The notes under the pieces are model-generated. The model did no database searches and was not told the DNA's origin. It worked only from the letters and a program-made list of their open reading frames with translations. 64,000 nt of DNA, from NCBI RefSeq assembly GCF_900129375.1, contig NZ_FQVN01000001.1:124001-188000 (forward strand). The letters are read 5' to 3'. The translations under genes and the position numbers were made by a program. Positions within the stretch are counted from its first letter, which is position 1. Every line of letters begins with the position of its first letter. The stretch comes from Streptoalloteichus hindustanus (lineage in GTDB: Bacteria > Actinomycetota > Actinomycetes > Mycobacteriales > Pseudonocardiaceae). This document shows positions 48,962 through 58,196 of the stretch, piece by piece.

Positions 48962-48980
48962 CTTGTGAACGCTTTCACGA
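48962..48980. promoter_or_regulatory. Rex-type operator (ROP) upstream of the menJ-like gene
   Basis: CTTGTGAACGCTTTCACGA: TTGTGAA-N4-TTCACGA, the same core as the nuoA site and one base from the Streptomyces Rex consensus. Confidence 0.72.
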
Positions 48981-49034
48981 AGTCTCAGCGCCGGAGTTTA
49001 GCGATCCTCACATCTGTCGGGGACGCGGTTGTCG

Positions 49035-49826
49035 TCACTCCGCGGCCGACTGGTCCGGTCGGCCGGCGGCCGCGGAGTCGCCGGAGTCCCCGGAGTCCTC
49101 GGCGCTCGCGGGCGGGGCGCCGCCCTCCGCCCCGGCGGTCGCCTCCGGCTTGACGGCGCGGTGCAGGGCCACGGCGCCGCCCATGAGGTTGCGCCAGGCC
49201 ACGTCCCGCCAGCCGGCCGCGTGGATGATCTCCGCGAGCTGCCGCTGCGCCGGCCACTCCGAGATGGACTCGGTGAGGTAGCGGTACGCCTCCGGATTGG
49301 ACGACACCCTGCCGGCCACCCACGGCACGATCCGCAGGTAGAGCTCGTAGCTCCAGCGGAACGGCTGCCAGGTGGGCCGGGAGAACTCGCAGACCACGAT
49401 CCGGCCGCCTGGCCGCGTGACCCTGGCCATCTCGCGGAGCGCCGCCTCGGTGTCCACCACGTTGCGCAGCCCGAAGGAGATGGTCACCGCGTCGAAGCTC
49501 TCGTCGGCGAAGGGCAGGCGCAGGGCGTCCGCGGCCACCAGCGGCACACCCCGGTGGCGGCCCCGCTCCAGCATCCCGAGCGAGAAGTCCGCCGCCACGC
49601 ACCAGGCGCCGGAGCTGGCCAGCTCGACGGTGGACACGGCGGTGCCGGCGGCCAGGTCGAGCACCCGCTCGCCCGGCTGCGGGTCCACCGCCCGGGAGGT
49701 CTTGGTCCGCCACCGCCGGTCCTGCCCGAAGGAGATGACCGTGTTGGCGAGGTCGTAGCGCCGCGCGACACCATCGAACATCTCGGCGACCGCGCGCGGG
49801 TCCTTGTCCAAGTCCGCCCTGACCAT
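49035..49826 (-). CDS. menG: Demethylmenaquinone methyltransferase
   Basis: A 263-residue SAM-dependent methyltransferase, the last step of menaquinone synthesis. Motifs: [36 protein letters not shown] (SAM motif I), [12 protein letters not shown] and [17 protein letters not shown]. The C-terminal ~35 residues are a low-complexity Gly/Ser/Asp tail. ATG 49826. The neighbouring upstream glycosyltransferases match mycobacterial mgtA-menG order. Confidence 0.95.
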   Translation of the reverse strand: MVRADLDKDPRAVAEMFDGVARRYDLANTVISFGQDRRWRTKTSRAVDPQPGERVLDLAAGTAVSTVELASSGAWCVAADFSLGMLERGRHRGVPLVAADALRLPFADESFDAVTISFGLRNVVDTEAALREMARVTRPGGRIVVCEFSRPTWQPFRWSYELYLRIVPWVAGRVSSNPEAYRYLTESISEWPAQRQLAEIIHAAGWRDVAWRNLMGGAVALHRAVKPEATAGAEGGAPPASAEDSGDSGDSAAAGRPDQSAAE

Positions 49827-49835
49827 CCTCGCAGC

Positions 49836-50987
49836 CTACGACCGCCCCGGAACGGCCACGTAGCTGCCCGACCCGGGACCGGGAACGCGCAGCGCGCCCA
49901 GCATCCCGTCGACCGATCCGGACCAGGGGAAGCGGCGCGCCCTGGCCCTGGCCGCGGCGCGGCGGGCCGCCTCGGGCCGGGCGAGGAGGTCCACGACGGC
50001 GTCGGCGAAGGCCGTGGCGTCGTCCGGCACGGCCGCGCCGCAGTCCGGGGTCACGATCTCCCGGAGCGCCGAGGAGGCCGACACCACCGCCGGCGTGCCC
50101 GAGGCCAGCGACTCCAGCGCGGCCAGGCCGAAGGTCTCGTGCGGACCCGGCGCGAGCGAGACGTCCGCGCTGGCGAGCAGCCGGGCGACGGCCCGCCGCT
50201 CGCCGACGAAGCCGAGGAAGGTGACCGGGAGGCCGGCGGCCCGCCGCTCCAGGGCCGCGCGGCGCGGCCCGTCCCCGGCGATCACGAGCCGGGCCCGGTG
50301 GCCGGCCCGGTGCAGTTCGGCGAGGGCGTCGACGCTGCGCTCGACGTGCTTCTCCGGCGACAGCCGCCCGCAGTGCACGAGCACCACGTCCGCGCCCCTG
50401 GCGAGCAGGTCGCGCGACGCGGCGTTGCGCCGGCCGGGGTGGAACTCGTCCAGGTCCACGCCCAGGGGAACCCGCCGGACGTTGCCCGCCCCGACGCGCT
50501 CGAACTCCTCCTGCGCGAACCCGGTGGTGCACACCACGGTGTCGTAGTCGGCGGCCATGCGGGCGTTCGCCCAGTCCGCCACGCGGCGGGCCACCCCGGC
50601 CGGCAGGAGGAACTGCTCCAGCAGCCGGTCGAGCCGCTCGTGGGAGATCACCGCGCTCGGGACGCCGTGCCGGCGCGCCCAGCGGCCCATGCCCCGCAGG
50701 GTCATGCGGTCGGACACCTCCAGGCGGTCGGGCCGGAGCCGCGCGAGCAGGCTCCGGACCCGCCACCCGTCCAGTGCCCGGTACCCGCCGGTGCCCGGAA
50801 TGCGGGGCGCGGGCAGGCAGACGCGGCGGACGCCGGAGGGCATCACCTCGTCCGCGCCTTCGGCGGCGGGCACCACGAGCACGACCTCGTGCCCCCGCTC
50901 GACATAGCCGGCGCCCAGGTGGTGCAGCGCGGTGCGCAGTCCGCCTGATCTCGGGCCGTAGAAGTTGGCGAGTTGCACGATGCGCAT
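49836..50987 (-). CDS. GT4 glycosyltransferase
   Basis: A 383-residue GT-B enzyme. N-terminal IVQLANFYGPRSGGLRTALH with the acceptor-side glycine loop, then LVHCGRLSPEKHVERSVDAL and GPHETFGLAALESLASGTPA, the nucleotide-sugar motif with the conserved E-x7-E. It resembles PimB/MgtA-type mannosyltransferases, but donor and acceptor cannot be fixed. ATG 50987 overlaps the stop of the upstream glycosyltransferase by 1 nt (TGATG). Probably co-transcribed with it and menG (9 bp apart). Confidence 0.85.
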   Translation of the reverse strand: MRIVQLANFYGPRSGGLRTALHHLGAGYVERGHEVVLVVPAAEGADEVMPSGVRRVCLPAPRIPGTGGYRALDGWRVRSLLARLRPDRLEVSDRMTLRGMGRWARRHGVPSAVISHERLDRLLEQFLLPAGVARRVADWANARMAADYDTVVCTTGFAQEEFERVGAGNVRRVPLGVDLDEFHPGRRNAASRDLLARGADVVLVHCGRLSPEKHVERSVDALAELHRAGHRARLVIAGDGPRRAALERRAAGLPVTFLGFVGERRAVARLLASADVSLAPGPHETFGLAALESLASGTPAVVSASSALREIVTPDCGAAVPDDATAFADAVVDLLARPEAARRAAARARARRFPWSGSVDGMLGALRVPGPGSGSYVAVPGRS

Positions 50988-52117
50988 CAGGCCGCCGTCC
51001 TCGCTTCCGCCAGGCCACCGATGACCTCGCTGTAGTGGCCCAGCAGCTCGTCGCACACCGCCGGCCACGTGCGTCGCAGCACGGAACGGCGGGCCGTGGC
51101 GCCGAGGCGGGCCCGGGTGGCGGGCTCGCGCAGCGCCCGCACCGCGTCCCGCAGACCTGACATGTGCGCCGCGTCGTCGTGCGGTGGCACCAGGAAACCG
51201 TTGCGGCCGGGCAGAACCAGGTCCCTCGGGCCGCCCGCGTCGGGGGCGACGACGGGCACGCCGCTGGCCAACGCCTCCTGCACCGCCTGGCAGAAGGTCT
51301 CGTGCGGGCCCGGGTGCACGAAGACGTCCAGGCTCGCGTACGCGGCGGCCAGCTCATCCCCGGTCAGCAGGCCGAGGAAGGCGGCGTCGGGCAGCGCCTC
51401 GCGCAACGCGCCGGCCGACGGGCCGTCGCCGATGACGACCAGCCGCACGCCGGGTTCGGCGGCCACCGCGGCGAGCCGGTGGACGTGCTTCTCCGGGGCG
51501 AGCCGGCCCACGTAGCCGACGAGCAGCTCCCCGGTCGGCGCCAGGGCGGCCCGCAGCGCCGGGTCGCGGCGGCCCGGGTGGAACTGGGCCGTGTCGACGC
51601 CCCGCCCCCAGCGCCGCACCCGGGGAACCCCGTGCGCGCGCAGGGTCTCCACGGCCCACGTCGACGGCGCGAGCGTGCGGTCGGCCCTGGCGTGCAGCCG
51701 CCGGGTCCACCGCCAGGCCAGCCGGGCGGCCCGGCCGAGGCCGTAGCTGCCGGCGAACCCGGCCACGTCGGTCTGGTAGACGGCCACGGTGGGCAACCCG
51801 AGCCGGCGGGCCGCCGCGACCGCGCGGGCACCGACCACGAACGGCGAGGCCAGGTGCACCACGTCCGGCCGGAAGGCGGTCAGGGCGGCGGTCACCTTCC
51901 CGGTGGGGACGCCGACGGGCAGCGACCGCACCCCCGGCAGGTCCACCGAGGGGAGGTGGACGACCGGGAAGCCGGCGTACTCGTCGGGGGCCTCGCCGGG
52001 CGCCACGACGAGGGCCTGGTGGCCGGTGCGGCGGAGGTGGTCCAGCACGCGCAGCACCGAGTTGGTCACTCCGTTGACGTGGGGCAGGAAACTCTCGGTG
52101 ACGATGGCGACCCGCAC
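50987..52117 (-). CDS. GT4 glycosyltransferase (MgtA-like mannosyltransferase)
   Basis: A 376-residue GT-B enzyme beginning [20 protein letters not shown]. It continues with [35 protein letters not shown] and [20 protein letters not shown]. By similarity and gene order it corresponds to mycobacterial MgtA (GDP-mannose-dependent alpha-mannosyltransferase acting on glycolipids). GTG 52117 is the family start; a TTG at 52144 nine codons upstream is possible. First gene of the GT-GT-menG operon. Confidence 0.85.
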   Translation of the reverse strand: MRVAIVTESFLPHVNGVTNSVLRVLDHLRRTGHQALVVAPGEAPDEYAGFPVVHLPSVDLPGVRSLPVGVPTGKVTAALTAFRPDVVHLASPFVVGARAVAAARRLGLPTVAVYQTDVAGFAGSYGLGRAARLAWRWTRRLHARADRTLAPSTWAVETLRAHGVPRVRRWGRGVDTAQFHPGRRDPALRAALAPTGELLVGYVGRLAPEKHVHRLAAVAAEPGVRLVVIGDGPSAGALREALPDAAFLGLLTGDELAAAYASLDVFVHPGPHETFCQAVQEALASGVPVVAPDAGGPRDLVLPGRNGFLVPPHDDAAHMSGLRDAVRALREPATRARLGATARRSVLRRTWPAVCDELLGHYSEVIGGLAEARTAA

Positions 52118-52251
52118 ACCGGGAACGGTGCCCACCGGAGACAACGGTGGTGTGACAGGGCGCGGAACGGTGGGACAACAACGTGTCTCCGCGACGGCAA
52201 TTCACTTCGGTGTCGCATCGCGGACACCAGACAGGGTCATCCTTGGGAGGC

Positions 52252-53094
52252 ATGACCGCCCTGTTCTCCCGTCCGGCCCCACCCGTCGACCCGGGTCTGG
52301 TCTCGCGGGCCCTCGAGGTCGCCGGGCGACTGGCCAACGACGCCGCCGACGTGATCTCCGCGACCGCGGGGCGCGGCGCGCGGCCGGGCGTCAAGGAGAC
52401 GCCCTTCGACTGGGTGACCGACACCGGTCGCACGCTGGAGCGCCACACCCGCCGGGTGCTCGCCGGCGAGTTCGACATTCCCATCGTCGGCGAGGAGTAC
52501 GGCGTCGACGCCCACCTGGCGGAGGCCGGCCGGGAGCCCGCCCCGTTCCGCTGGGTGGTCGACCCCGTCGACGGCACGTCGAACTACCTCGCCGGGCTGC
52601 CATGGTGCGCCTACAGCCTGGCCCTCGTCGACGCCCACGGCCCGGTCGTCGGCGTCGTCGCGGACCCGTACCGCGCGCAGATCTACGCCGCCGCGCGGGG
52701 GCGGGGGATGCGGGCGAACGGCACACCGGTGCGGCTCCCGGAGCAGACCGAGGTCCGGGGCGGGATCCTGTGCGTCGAGCTGACCCACGGCCGGTTCTGG
52801 CCGGGGATGTCCGCGCTCACCGAGCACGCCGCGGCGGCGCACTGCGCGGTCCGCGTCCTCGGGTCGGCGGCCCTCGCGATCACGCAGGTGGCGCTCGGCT
52901 ACGCCGTGGGCGCGGTGCTCGACGACTACCACGAGTGGGACGTGGCGGGCGGGCTCGGGCTCGCGCTGGAGGCCGGCGCGGTGGTCCTCAACCGGGACGG
53001 CGCCCCGGACCCCTTCCCCGGGGGCGGGCTCCTGGTCGCCGCGCCGGCCGTGGCGCAGCAGATCATGGAGTGGTGGCGGGCGGCCCAGGGCTGA
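52252..53094 (+). CDS. Inositol monophosphatase family protein
   Basis: A 280-residue Mg-dependent phosphatase. Visible metal-site motifs: DWVTDTGRTLE, PIVGEEYG, VDPVDGTSNYLAGLPWCAY and the C-terminal DYHEWDVAGGLGLALEAGA. Substrates may be inositol phosphate, fructose bisphosphate or PAP. The ATG at 52252 has GGGAGG only 1 nt upstream, too close for a normal site; an in-frame GTG at 52183 would add 23 residues. Divergent from the glycosyltransferase operon. Confidence 0.88.
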   Translation: MTALFSRPAPPVDPGLVSRALEVAGRLANDAADVISATAGRGARPGVKETPFDWVTDTGRTLERHTRRVLAGEFDIPIVGEEYGVDAHLAEAGREPAPFRWVVDPVDGTSNYLAGLPWCAYSLALVDAHGPVVGVVADPYRAQIYAAARGRGMRANGTPVRLPEQTEVRGGILCVELTHGRFWPGMSALTEHAAAAHCAVRVLGSAALAITQVALGYAVGAVLDDYHEWDVAGGLGLALEAGAVVLNRDGAPDPFPGGGLLVAAPAVAQQIMEWWRAAQG

Positions 53095-53251
53095 CACCCG
53101 CCGTCCCCGGTCACGAGAACGCGCCGGGCCACCGCTCGCGCGCGCCTCGCGCCAGCCCGGCCCTCGGCACGTCCGCTCGGCCCTCTCCGGCCAGGAGCCG
53201 GCCGGGCGCTTTTCGCGTGCCCTTCTCTTTTGTTCTCTTCAGGCTTTGCTA

Positions 53252-53265
53252 TGGGGGAACCCCCA
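53252..53265. repeat. TGGGGG-AA-CCCCCA inverted repeat in an A/T-rich patch
   Basis: A 6-bp-arm palindrome in a patch (53215-53280) that is clearly A/T-rich for this genome. The surrounding gap 53095-53451 otherwise holds only the Wbl-like remnant. Function unknown. Confidence 0.4.
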
Positions 53266-53276
53266 CTTCAAACATC

Positions 53277-53387
53277 TCATGCGGGTCTGACAGAAACGGC
53301 GCGGGAAAGCTCCCCGGAATGGGTGGCAGGAGCGAAGAACCCCATGGGGTGAGGGCGACAGGCGGCGTCGGGCCGCCAGTCGGTCAT
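53277..53387 (-). pseudogene. Possible truncated WhiB-like gene
   Basis: A 36-codon ORF with a good ribosome site (GAGGGAG). The product begins MTDWRPDAACRPHPMGFFAP, like the start of WhiB proteins (DWR..AAC....P..FF), and then ends as SRAVSVRPA where WhiB has AVC..CPV. Only the first of four cluster cysteines remains. No continuation in other frames. Probably a decayed wbl gene; chance similarity is possible. Confidence 0.4.
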
Positions 53388-53451
53388 CGGCTCCCTCACC
53401 CGACCGTGCCGCGACGTCACAGCGCGGCCGCCAGCCACACGACCAGCCCGG

Positions 53452-54549
53452 TCAGGCGTCGTAGTCCACGGTGACGTGGTCCGTGACGGGGAGCGACTGG
53501 CAGGTGAGCACGAACCCGGCGGCGACCTCGTGGTCCTCCAGCGCGTAGTTGCGCCGCATCCGCACCTCGCCCTCCACCACCCGCGCGCGACACGTGCCGC
53601 ACACGCCGCCCCTGCACGCGAAGGGAAGATCGGCGCGAACGCGCTGCGCGGCGTCGAGGATCGGGGTGTCCCTCGGCAACGTGAGCGCAGTGGCGCGCCC
53701 CTCAAGCTGGACGACCACCTCGCTGGTCGGACCGTCCACAGTGGACACGTCCTCGGGCCGGGCGGGCTCGGGCGGCGGCTCGTCCACGTAGAACAGCTCG
53801 TGGTGGACCCGGTCCTTCGGCACGCCCCGCTCGGCGAGCACCGCCTCCGCGTCCCGGACCATCCCGTACGGCCCGCACAACCACCACTCGTCCACGTCCG
53901 CCGCCGGCACCACCCCGTCGAGCAGCCGGCGCAGGCGGTCCGCGTCCAGCCGTCCGGAGAACAGCTCGACGTCCCTGGGCTCGCGGGAGAGCACGTGCAC
54001 GAGCTGGAGCCGGGAGCGGTACCGGTCCTTGAGGTCGGCCAGCTCCTCGGCGAACATCACCGTGTCGGTGCGCCGGTTCCCGTACAGCAGGGTCACCCGG
54101 CTGGCGGGATTCGCGGCCAGCACGCTCGACACGATGGACAGCACCGGCGTGATGCCGGAGCCGGCGGCGACCAGGCAGTGGTGCGCGGGCGCCTCGGGGT
54201 CCGGGCAGAACGCCCCCAGCGGGGGCAGGACCTCCACCACGTCGCCCGGCCGCACGGCGTCGACCAGCCAGGCGGAGAACAGCCCGCCCGCCACGCGCCG
54301 CACGCCGATCCTCGGCGCCGCGCCGACCGGCGCGCAGATCGAGTAGGACCGGCGCTCCTCCTGGCCGTTCACCTGCCGGCGCAGCGTCAGGTACTGGCCG
54401 GCGCGGAACTCGTACTCCTCGGCGAGATCCGGTGGCACGGCGAAGGTGACCGCGACGGCGTCGGCGCACAGCCGGTCCACCCCGGCCACGGTCAACCGGT
54501 GGAAGGTCGACCGCCGTGCCGGGCGTCGGGTCAGCGTGGGCGTGGCCAC
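53452..54549 (-). CDS. paaE: Phenylacetyl-CoA epoxidase reductase subunit
   Basis: A 365-residue FAD/NAD(P)H and [2Fe-2S] oxidoreductase. Ferredoxin-reductase motifs: FRAGQYLTLR, RRSYSICAP, VAAGSGITPVLSI and WWLCGPYGMV. C-terminal plant-type ferredoxin with CRGGVCGTCRARVVEGE and the last ligand in LTCQSLP. It feeds electrons to the PaaA di-iron site. GTG 54549 follows the paaD stop directly. Last gene of paaABCDE. Confidence 0.95.
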   Translation of the reverse strand: MATPTLTRRPARRSTFHRLTVAGVDRLCADAVAVTFAVPPDLAEEYEFRAGQYLTLRRQVNGQEERRSYSICAPVGAAPRIGVRRVAGGLFSAWLVDAVRPGDVVEVLPPLGAFCPDPEAPAHHCLVAAGSGITPVLSIVSSVLAANPASRVTLLYGNRRTDTVMFAEELADLKDRYRSRLQLVHVLSREPRDVELFSGRLDADRLRRLLDGVVPAADVDEWWLCGPYGMVRDAEAVLAERGVPKDRVHHELFYVDEPPPEPARPEDVSTVDGPTSEVVVQLEGRATALTLPRDTPILDAAQRVRADLPFACRGGVCGTCRARVVEGEVRMRRNYALEDHEVAAGFVLTCQSLPVTDHVTVDYDA

Positions 54550-55083
54550 TCAGATCTCCTTCACGTGCTCGAAGGGCTCCCGGCAGTCCTGGCAGCGGCG
54601 CAGCGCCTTGCACGCCGTGGCCCCGAACCGGGACAGCTCGACGGTGTCCGCGGAGCCGCACCGGGGGCAGCGCACGGTGGCGGACGGGGGTTCGAGCCGC
54701 AACGGCACCGGGCCGGCCGCGCGGGGGCCGAGGCGGGCCGGCGGCGCGATGCCGTGCTCGGCGAGCTTGCGCCGGCCCTCCTCGCTGATCCAGTCCGTGG
54801 TCCACGCGGGGTGCAGCGCGGTGCGGACCTCGACGTCGGGGAAGCCCTCGGCGGCGAGGCCGGACCGCAGGTCCGCGCGCATCGCGTCCAACGCGGGACA
54901 GCCCGAGTAGGTCGGCGTGATGGTGACGACGACGCGCCCGGCCTCCACCGCGACGTCCCGCAGCACGCCGAGGTCGGCCAGGGTGAGCACGGGCAGCTCC
55001 GGGTCGCACACCCGCTCCGCGACCAGCCGGGCCCGCTCCAGGTCCTCAGTGGACAGTCGACGCGATGTGGGCACGGCGCTCAC
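54550..55083 (-). CDS. paaD: Phenylacetyl-CoA epoxidase assembly protein PaaD
   Basis: A 177-residue MIP18/DUF59-type protein (VCDPELPVLTLADLGVLRDV, ITPTYSGCPALDAM) with a C-terminal zinc ribbon (VRCPRCGS, KALRRCQDCREPF). It likely helps iron-sulfur or di-iron maturation of the epoxidase. GTG 55083 overlaps paaC by 4 nt. Confidence 0.93.
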   Translation of the reverse strand: MSAVPTSRRLSTEDLERARLVAERVCDPELPVLTLADLGVLRDVAVEAGRVVVTITPTYSGCPALDAMRADLRSGLAAEGFPDVEVRTALHPAWTTDWISEEGRRKLAEHGIAPPARLGPRAAGPVPLRLEPPSATVRCPRCGSADTVELSRFGATACKALRRCQDCREPFEHVKEI

Positions 55084-55994
55084 CACACAGCCGCCGGGTG
55101 CGAGCGGGCGATGTGCTGCATCTCCGCCAACAGGTAGCCCATGGGCTCGGTGTGGACGCCGTGGCGCCCGGCGAGCCCGGCCGCCGCGGGCAACGCGGGC
55201 GTCTCCGGCCGGGGCAGCCCGGCCGCGACCAGCACCCGGTCCAGCACGTCGTCCACAGTGGACCGAAGCTCGGCCGGGTCGACGGCGACCCCCGCCTCGG
55301 CCAGCCGGGTCTCCACCGGGTGCGGGGTGAACAGCTCCGCCACGAACGGCCACACGCGGTCGAGCCCGGCCCGCATCCGCTCCCGCGAGAACTCGGTTCC
55401 GTCGCCCAGCCGCAGCGCCCACTGTGCCGCGTGGTCGCGGTGGTAGGCCAGCTCCTTGACGCCCTTCGCGGCGATCGCGGACAGCACCGGGTCGCGGCTG
55501 CCCGCCAACCGCTCGAACAACGCCAGCCGCCAGCAGCCGAAGACCAGGAGCCGGGCCACCGTCTCCGCGAAGTCCCCCGGCTCCTGCTCCACCATGCGCA
55601 CGTTGCGGAACGCGCGTTCGTCCCGGAAGTAGGCCAGGGCGTCCTCGTCGGGCACGTGCTCCGGCGCGGCCGCCGGGCGGACGGTCGGATCGACCTCGCC
55701 GGCGCGGGTGAGCAGCATCCGGGCCTGCCCCAGGAGGTCCAGCGCGATGTTGGCCAACGCGACGTCCTCCTCCAGCTCCGGCGCGTTCGAGCACCACTCG
55801 GACAGCCGCTGCGCGAACACCAGCGCGTCATCGCCGAGCATCACGCAGTACGCGGCCAGCTCCGCCCGGTCCACGTCGGCCGGCACGTCGTGGCCGACGC
55901 CGGCGAGGGCGTCCGCGAACCCGGTGCCGAACGCCCAGTGCCCGCTGACGTCGTGCTCCTCCGTGAGCGACTCGTAGGCGTTGTCCCAGCTCAT
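55080..55994 (-). CDS. paaC: Phenylacetyl-CoA epoxidase structural subunit PaaC
   Basis: A 304-residue ferritin-like subunit that lacks an active di-iron site and pairs with PaaA. It contains LGDDALVFAQRLSEW, LANIALDLLGQARMLL and KELAYHRDHAAQWALRLGDG. ATG 55994 lies 8 bp after paaB. Confidence 0.94.
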   Translation of the reverse strand: MSWDNAYESLTEEHDVSGHWAFGTGFADALAGVGHDVPADVDRAELAAYCVMLGDDALVFAQRLSEWCSNAPELEEDVALANIALDLLGQARMLLTRAGEVDPTVRPAAAPEHVPDEDALAYFRDERAFRNVRMVEQEPGDFAETVARLLVFGCWRLALFERLAGSRDPVLSAIAAKGVKELAYHRDHAAQWALRLGDGTEFSRERMRAGLDRVWPFVAELFTPHPVETRLAEAGVAVDPAELRSTVDDVLDRVLVAAGLPRPETPALPAAAGLAGRHGVHTEPMGYLLAEMQHIARSHPAAVW

Positions 55995-56002
55995 CGCGCC
56001 CC

Positions 56003-56296
56003 CTACAGGTGCGGAACGTCGTCGGGGATGGCGTAGAACGTGGGGTGGCGGTACACCTTGTCACCGCTCGGCGCGAAGAACGGGTCCTTCTCGTCCGGGC
56101 TGGACGCGGTGATCTCCGCCGCCGGCACCACCCAGATGCTCACGCCCTCGTTGCGCCGCGTGTAGAGGTCCCGCGCGTTGCGGACCGCCATCTCGGCGTC
56201 CGGCGCGTGCAGCGAGCCCACGTGCACGTGGTTGAGCCCCCGCTTGCCGCGCACGAACACCTCCCACAGCGGCCACGCCGACCTGGTCTCGTTCAT
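56003..56296 (-). CDS. paaB: Phenylacetyl-CoA epoxidase subunit PaaB
   Basis: A 97-residue bridging subunit. [20 protein letters not shown], then [20 protein letters not shown] and the C-terminal [17 protein letters not shown] are all conserved. ATG overlaps the paaA stop by 4 nt. Confidence 0.96.
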   Translation of the reverse strand: MNETRSAWPLWEVFVRGKRGLNHVHVGSLHAPDAEMAVRNARDLYTRRNEGVSIWVVPAAEITASSPDEKDPFFAPSGDKVYRHPTFYAIPDDVPHL

Positions 56297-57315
56297 GCCG
56301 CCCCCTCCGTCCGGGCCGCCCGCCCGGTTCCGCCGGCGTCGCCGGCCCGCTTGCGGGCGTAGGCCGCCGCGGCCTCCCGCACCCACGCGCCGTCCTCGTG
56401 CGCCCGGCGCCGGTGGGCGACGCGTTGCGCGTTGCACGGCCCGTCGCCCTTCACCACCCGCCAGAACTCGTCCCAGTCGGGCTGGCCGAAGTCGTGGTGC
56501 CCGCGCTCGGCGTTCCACCGGAGCTGGGGGTCGGGCAGGGTGACGCCCAGCTTCTCCGCCTGCGGCACCGTCATGTCGACGAACTTCTGCCGCAGCTCGT
56601 CGTTGGTGTGCCGCTTGATCCGCCAGCGCATGGACTGCTCGGTGTTGGTCGAGGCGTCGTCCGGCGGGCCGAACATCATCAGCGACGGCCACCACCAGCG
56701 GTCCACCGCGTCCTGGACCATCGCGCGCTGCTCGGCGCTGCCCCGCATCATCGTCATCAGCAGCTCGTAGCCCTGCCGCTGGTGGAACGACTCCTCCTTG
56801 CAGATGCGGATCATGGCCCGCGCGTAGGGGCCGTAGGAGGTGCGGCACAGCGGGACCTGGTTGCAGATGGCGGCGCCGTCGACCAGCCAGCCGATGACGC
56901 CGACGTCGGCGAAGGTCGGCGTGGGGTAGTTGAAGATCGAGGAGTACTTCTGCCGGCCGTCGACGAGCCGGCGGGTCAGGTCCTCGCGGTCGGCGCCCAG
57001 CGTCTCGGTCGCCGCGTACAGGTACAGCCCGTGCCCCGCCTCGTCCTGCACCTTGGCCAGCAGGATGGCCTTGCGGCGCAGGCTGGGCGCGCGGGTGATC
57101 CAGTTGCCCTCCGGCTGCATCCCGATGATCTCGGAGTGCGCGTGCTGGGCGATCTGCCGGACCAGGGTGCGGCGGTACGCCTCCGGCATCCAGTCCCGCG
57201 GCTCGATCCGCTGCTCGGCGTCGACCGTGCGCTGGAACCGGCGCTCCAGCTCCTCGATCTCCCGTTCGGGGGTCTCCCGCCCGGGGGACGCCGCCAGCTC
57301 GGCCCGTTCGGTCAC
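56293..57315 (-). CDS. paaA: Phenylacetyl-CoA 1,2-epoxidase catalytic subunit
   Basis: A 340-residue di-iron monooxygenase subunit. It epoxidises the ring of phenylacetyl-CoA. Ligand segments: [20 protein letters not shown] (E..H) and [17 protein letters not shown] (E..H); also [23 protein letters not shown] 57315 with a TAACAT -10-like box 31 bp upstream. First gene of the operon. The ring-opening, beta-oxidation and CoA-ligase genes are not in this window. Confidence 0.96.
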   Translation of the reverse strand: MTERAELAASPGRETPEREIEELERRFQRTVDAEQRIEPRDWMPEAYRRTLVRQIAQHAHSEIIGMQPEGNWITRAPSLRRKAILLAKVQDEAGHGLYLYAATETLGADREDLTRRLVDGRQKYSSIFNYPTPTFADVGVIGWLVDGAAICNQVPLCRTSYGPYARAMIRICKEESFHQRQGYELLMTMMRGSAEQRAMVQDAVDRWWWPSLMMFGPPDDASTNTEQSMRWRIKRHTNDELRQKFVDMTVPQAEKLGVTLPDPQLRWNAERGHHDFGQPDWDEFWRVVKGDGPCNAQRVAHRRRAHEDGAWVREAAAAYARKRAGDAGGTGRAARTEGAA

Positions 57316-57345
57316 GGCCCACCTCCACCGATCCGGCCCATCTCG

Positions 57346-57351
57346 ATGTTA
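57346..57351 (-). promoter_or_regulatory. Putative paa promoter -10 box
   Basis: TAACAT on the minus strand within ATGTTACAG; a second, similar GTGTTACATC lies at 57378-57387. The two TGTAACA copies in direct order could also be regulator half-sites. Confidence 0.4.
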
Positions 57352-57571
57352 CAGCCGAACACCGAATGTCGGCGGAAGTGTTACATCCAGGGGCCTGCCA
57401 GGGGAAGGGGTCGACGGGATCACGACAGTGCGGCCCTCCGCGAGGGTCAGGACAACAGGGCCGTGGAGCGGGAGGGCGCGGCACACGAGGCCCGGGAGCG
57501 CGGAAGCCCGGTGTGCGAAGGGGCGCAGGGCGCGAAGGCCCGGCGTGCGAGAACCCGCCAGCGCCGGGACG

Positions 57572-58042
57572 TCAGCGCGCCGGGCGGCGACGCAGCCACC
57601 AGACGAGCGGCCCGACCACGGCCCACACCCCGAGCAGCGTGGTGCCGGCCGGCAGCAGGGCGATGCGGAAGTCACGGCCGGCGATCCGCACCAGCTTGTC
57701 CGGCTGCGCCGGGTCGTACTCGACCCGCACGAGCTGCCCCGTCTGGAGGCCCTCCGGGTAGAGCACGCCCAGGGACGGGCTGTAGACCGCGCCGTCGGGC
57801 GTGGTGTAGCGGACCACCGTGCGCGGGAAGGAGACGAGGACGACCTCGGCCGTGGCGCGGCCCGGCTCCGGGTGCTCGATCGCGCGGTCGTTCATCCAGC
57901 ACCCGACCACGAGCAGGACGCACAGCGTGCTCACCACGCAGCCGACGACCAGCAGCACCGTGGAGGTGACGCGCCGCCACCCCCGGCGCGGCTTCGCGTC
58001 GGTCAGGTGAGTCGCCACGTCGCCCGCCGCTGTCTCCGCCAC
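57572..58042 (-). CDS. DUF3592 family membrane protein
   Basis: A 156-residue protein with an N-terminal helix (STVLLVVGCVVSTLCVLLVV), an extracytoplasmic beta domain (YTTPDGAVYSPSLGVLYP, GQLVRVEYDPAQPDKLVR) and a C-terminal helix ending WWLRRRPAR, matching DUF3592. Function unknown. GTG 58042 is a likely start but has no strong ribosome site. Monocistronic. Confidence 0.75.
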   Translation of the reverse strand: MAETAAGDVATHLTDAKPRRGWRRVTSTVLLVVGCVVSTLCVLLVVGCWMNDRAIEHPEPGRATAEVVLVSFPRTVVRYTTPDGAVYSPSLGVLYPEGLQTGQLVRVEYDPAQPDKLVRIAGRDFRIALLPAGTTLLGVWAVVGPLVWWLRRRPAR

Positions 58043-58196
58043 GTCCGCCGAGTGTAGGGGCGGGCCGGCCACCACCGGCGCGGAGTCGGGACTGAGCCGG
58101 CCGGAGCCGGTCAGCGCTGGTCGGGGACAGGGGCGCGGGCCACATCCGACAGGGGTCGGCGGGGGTGGCGCCGCCCCGCGCTCCTACCCTCGCCGG

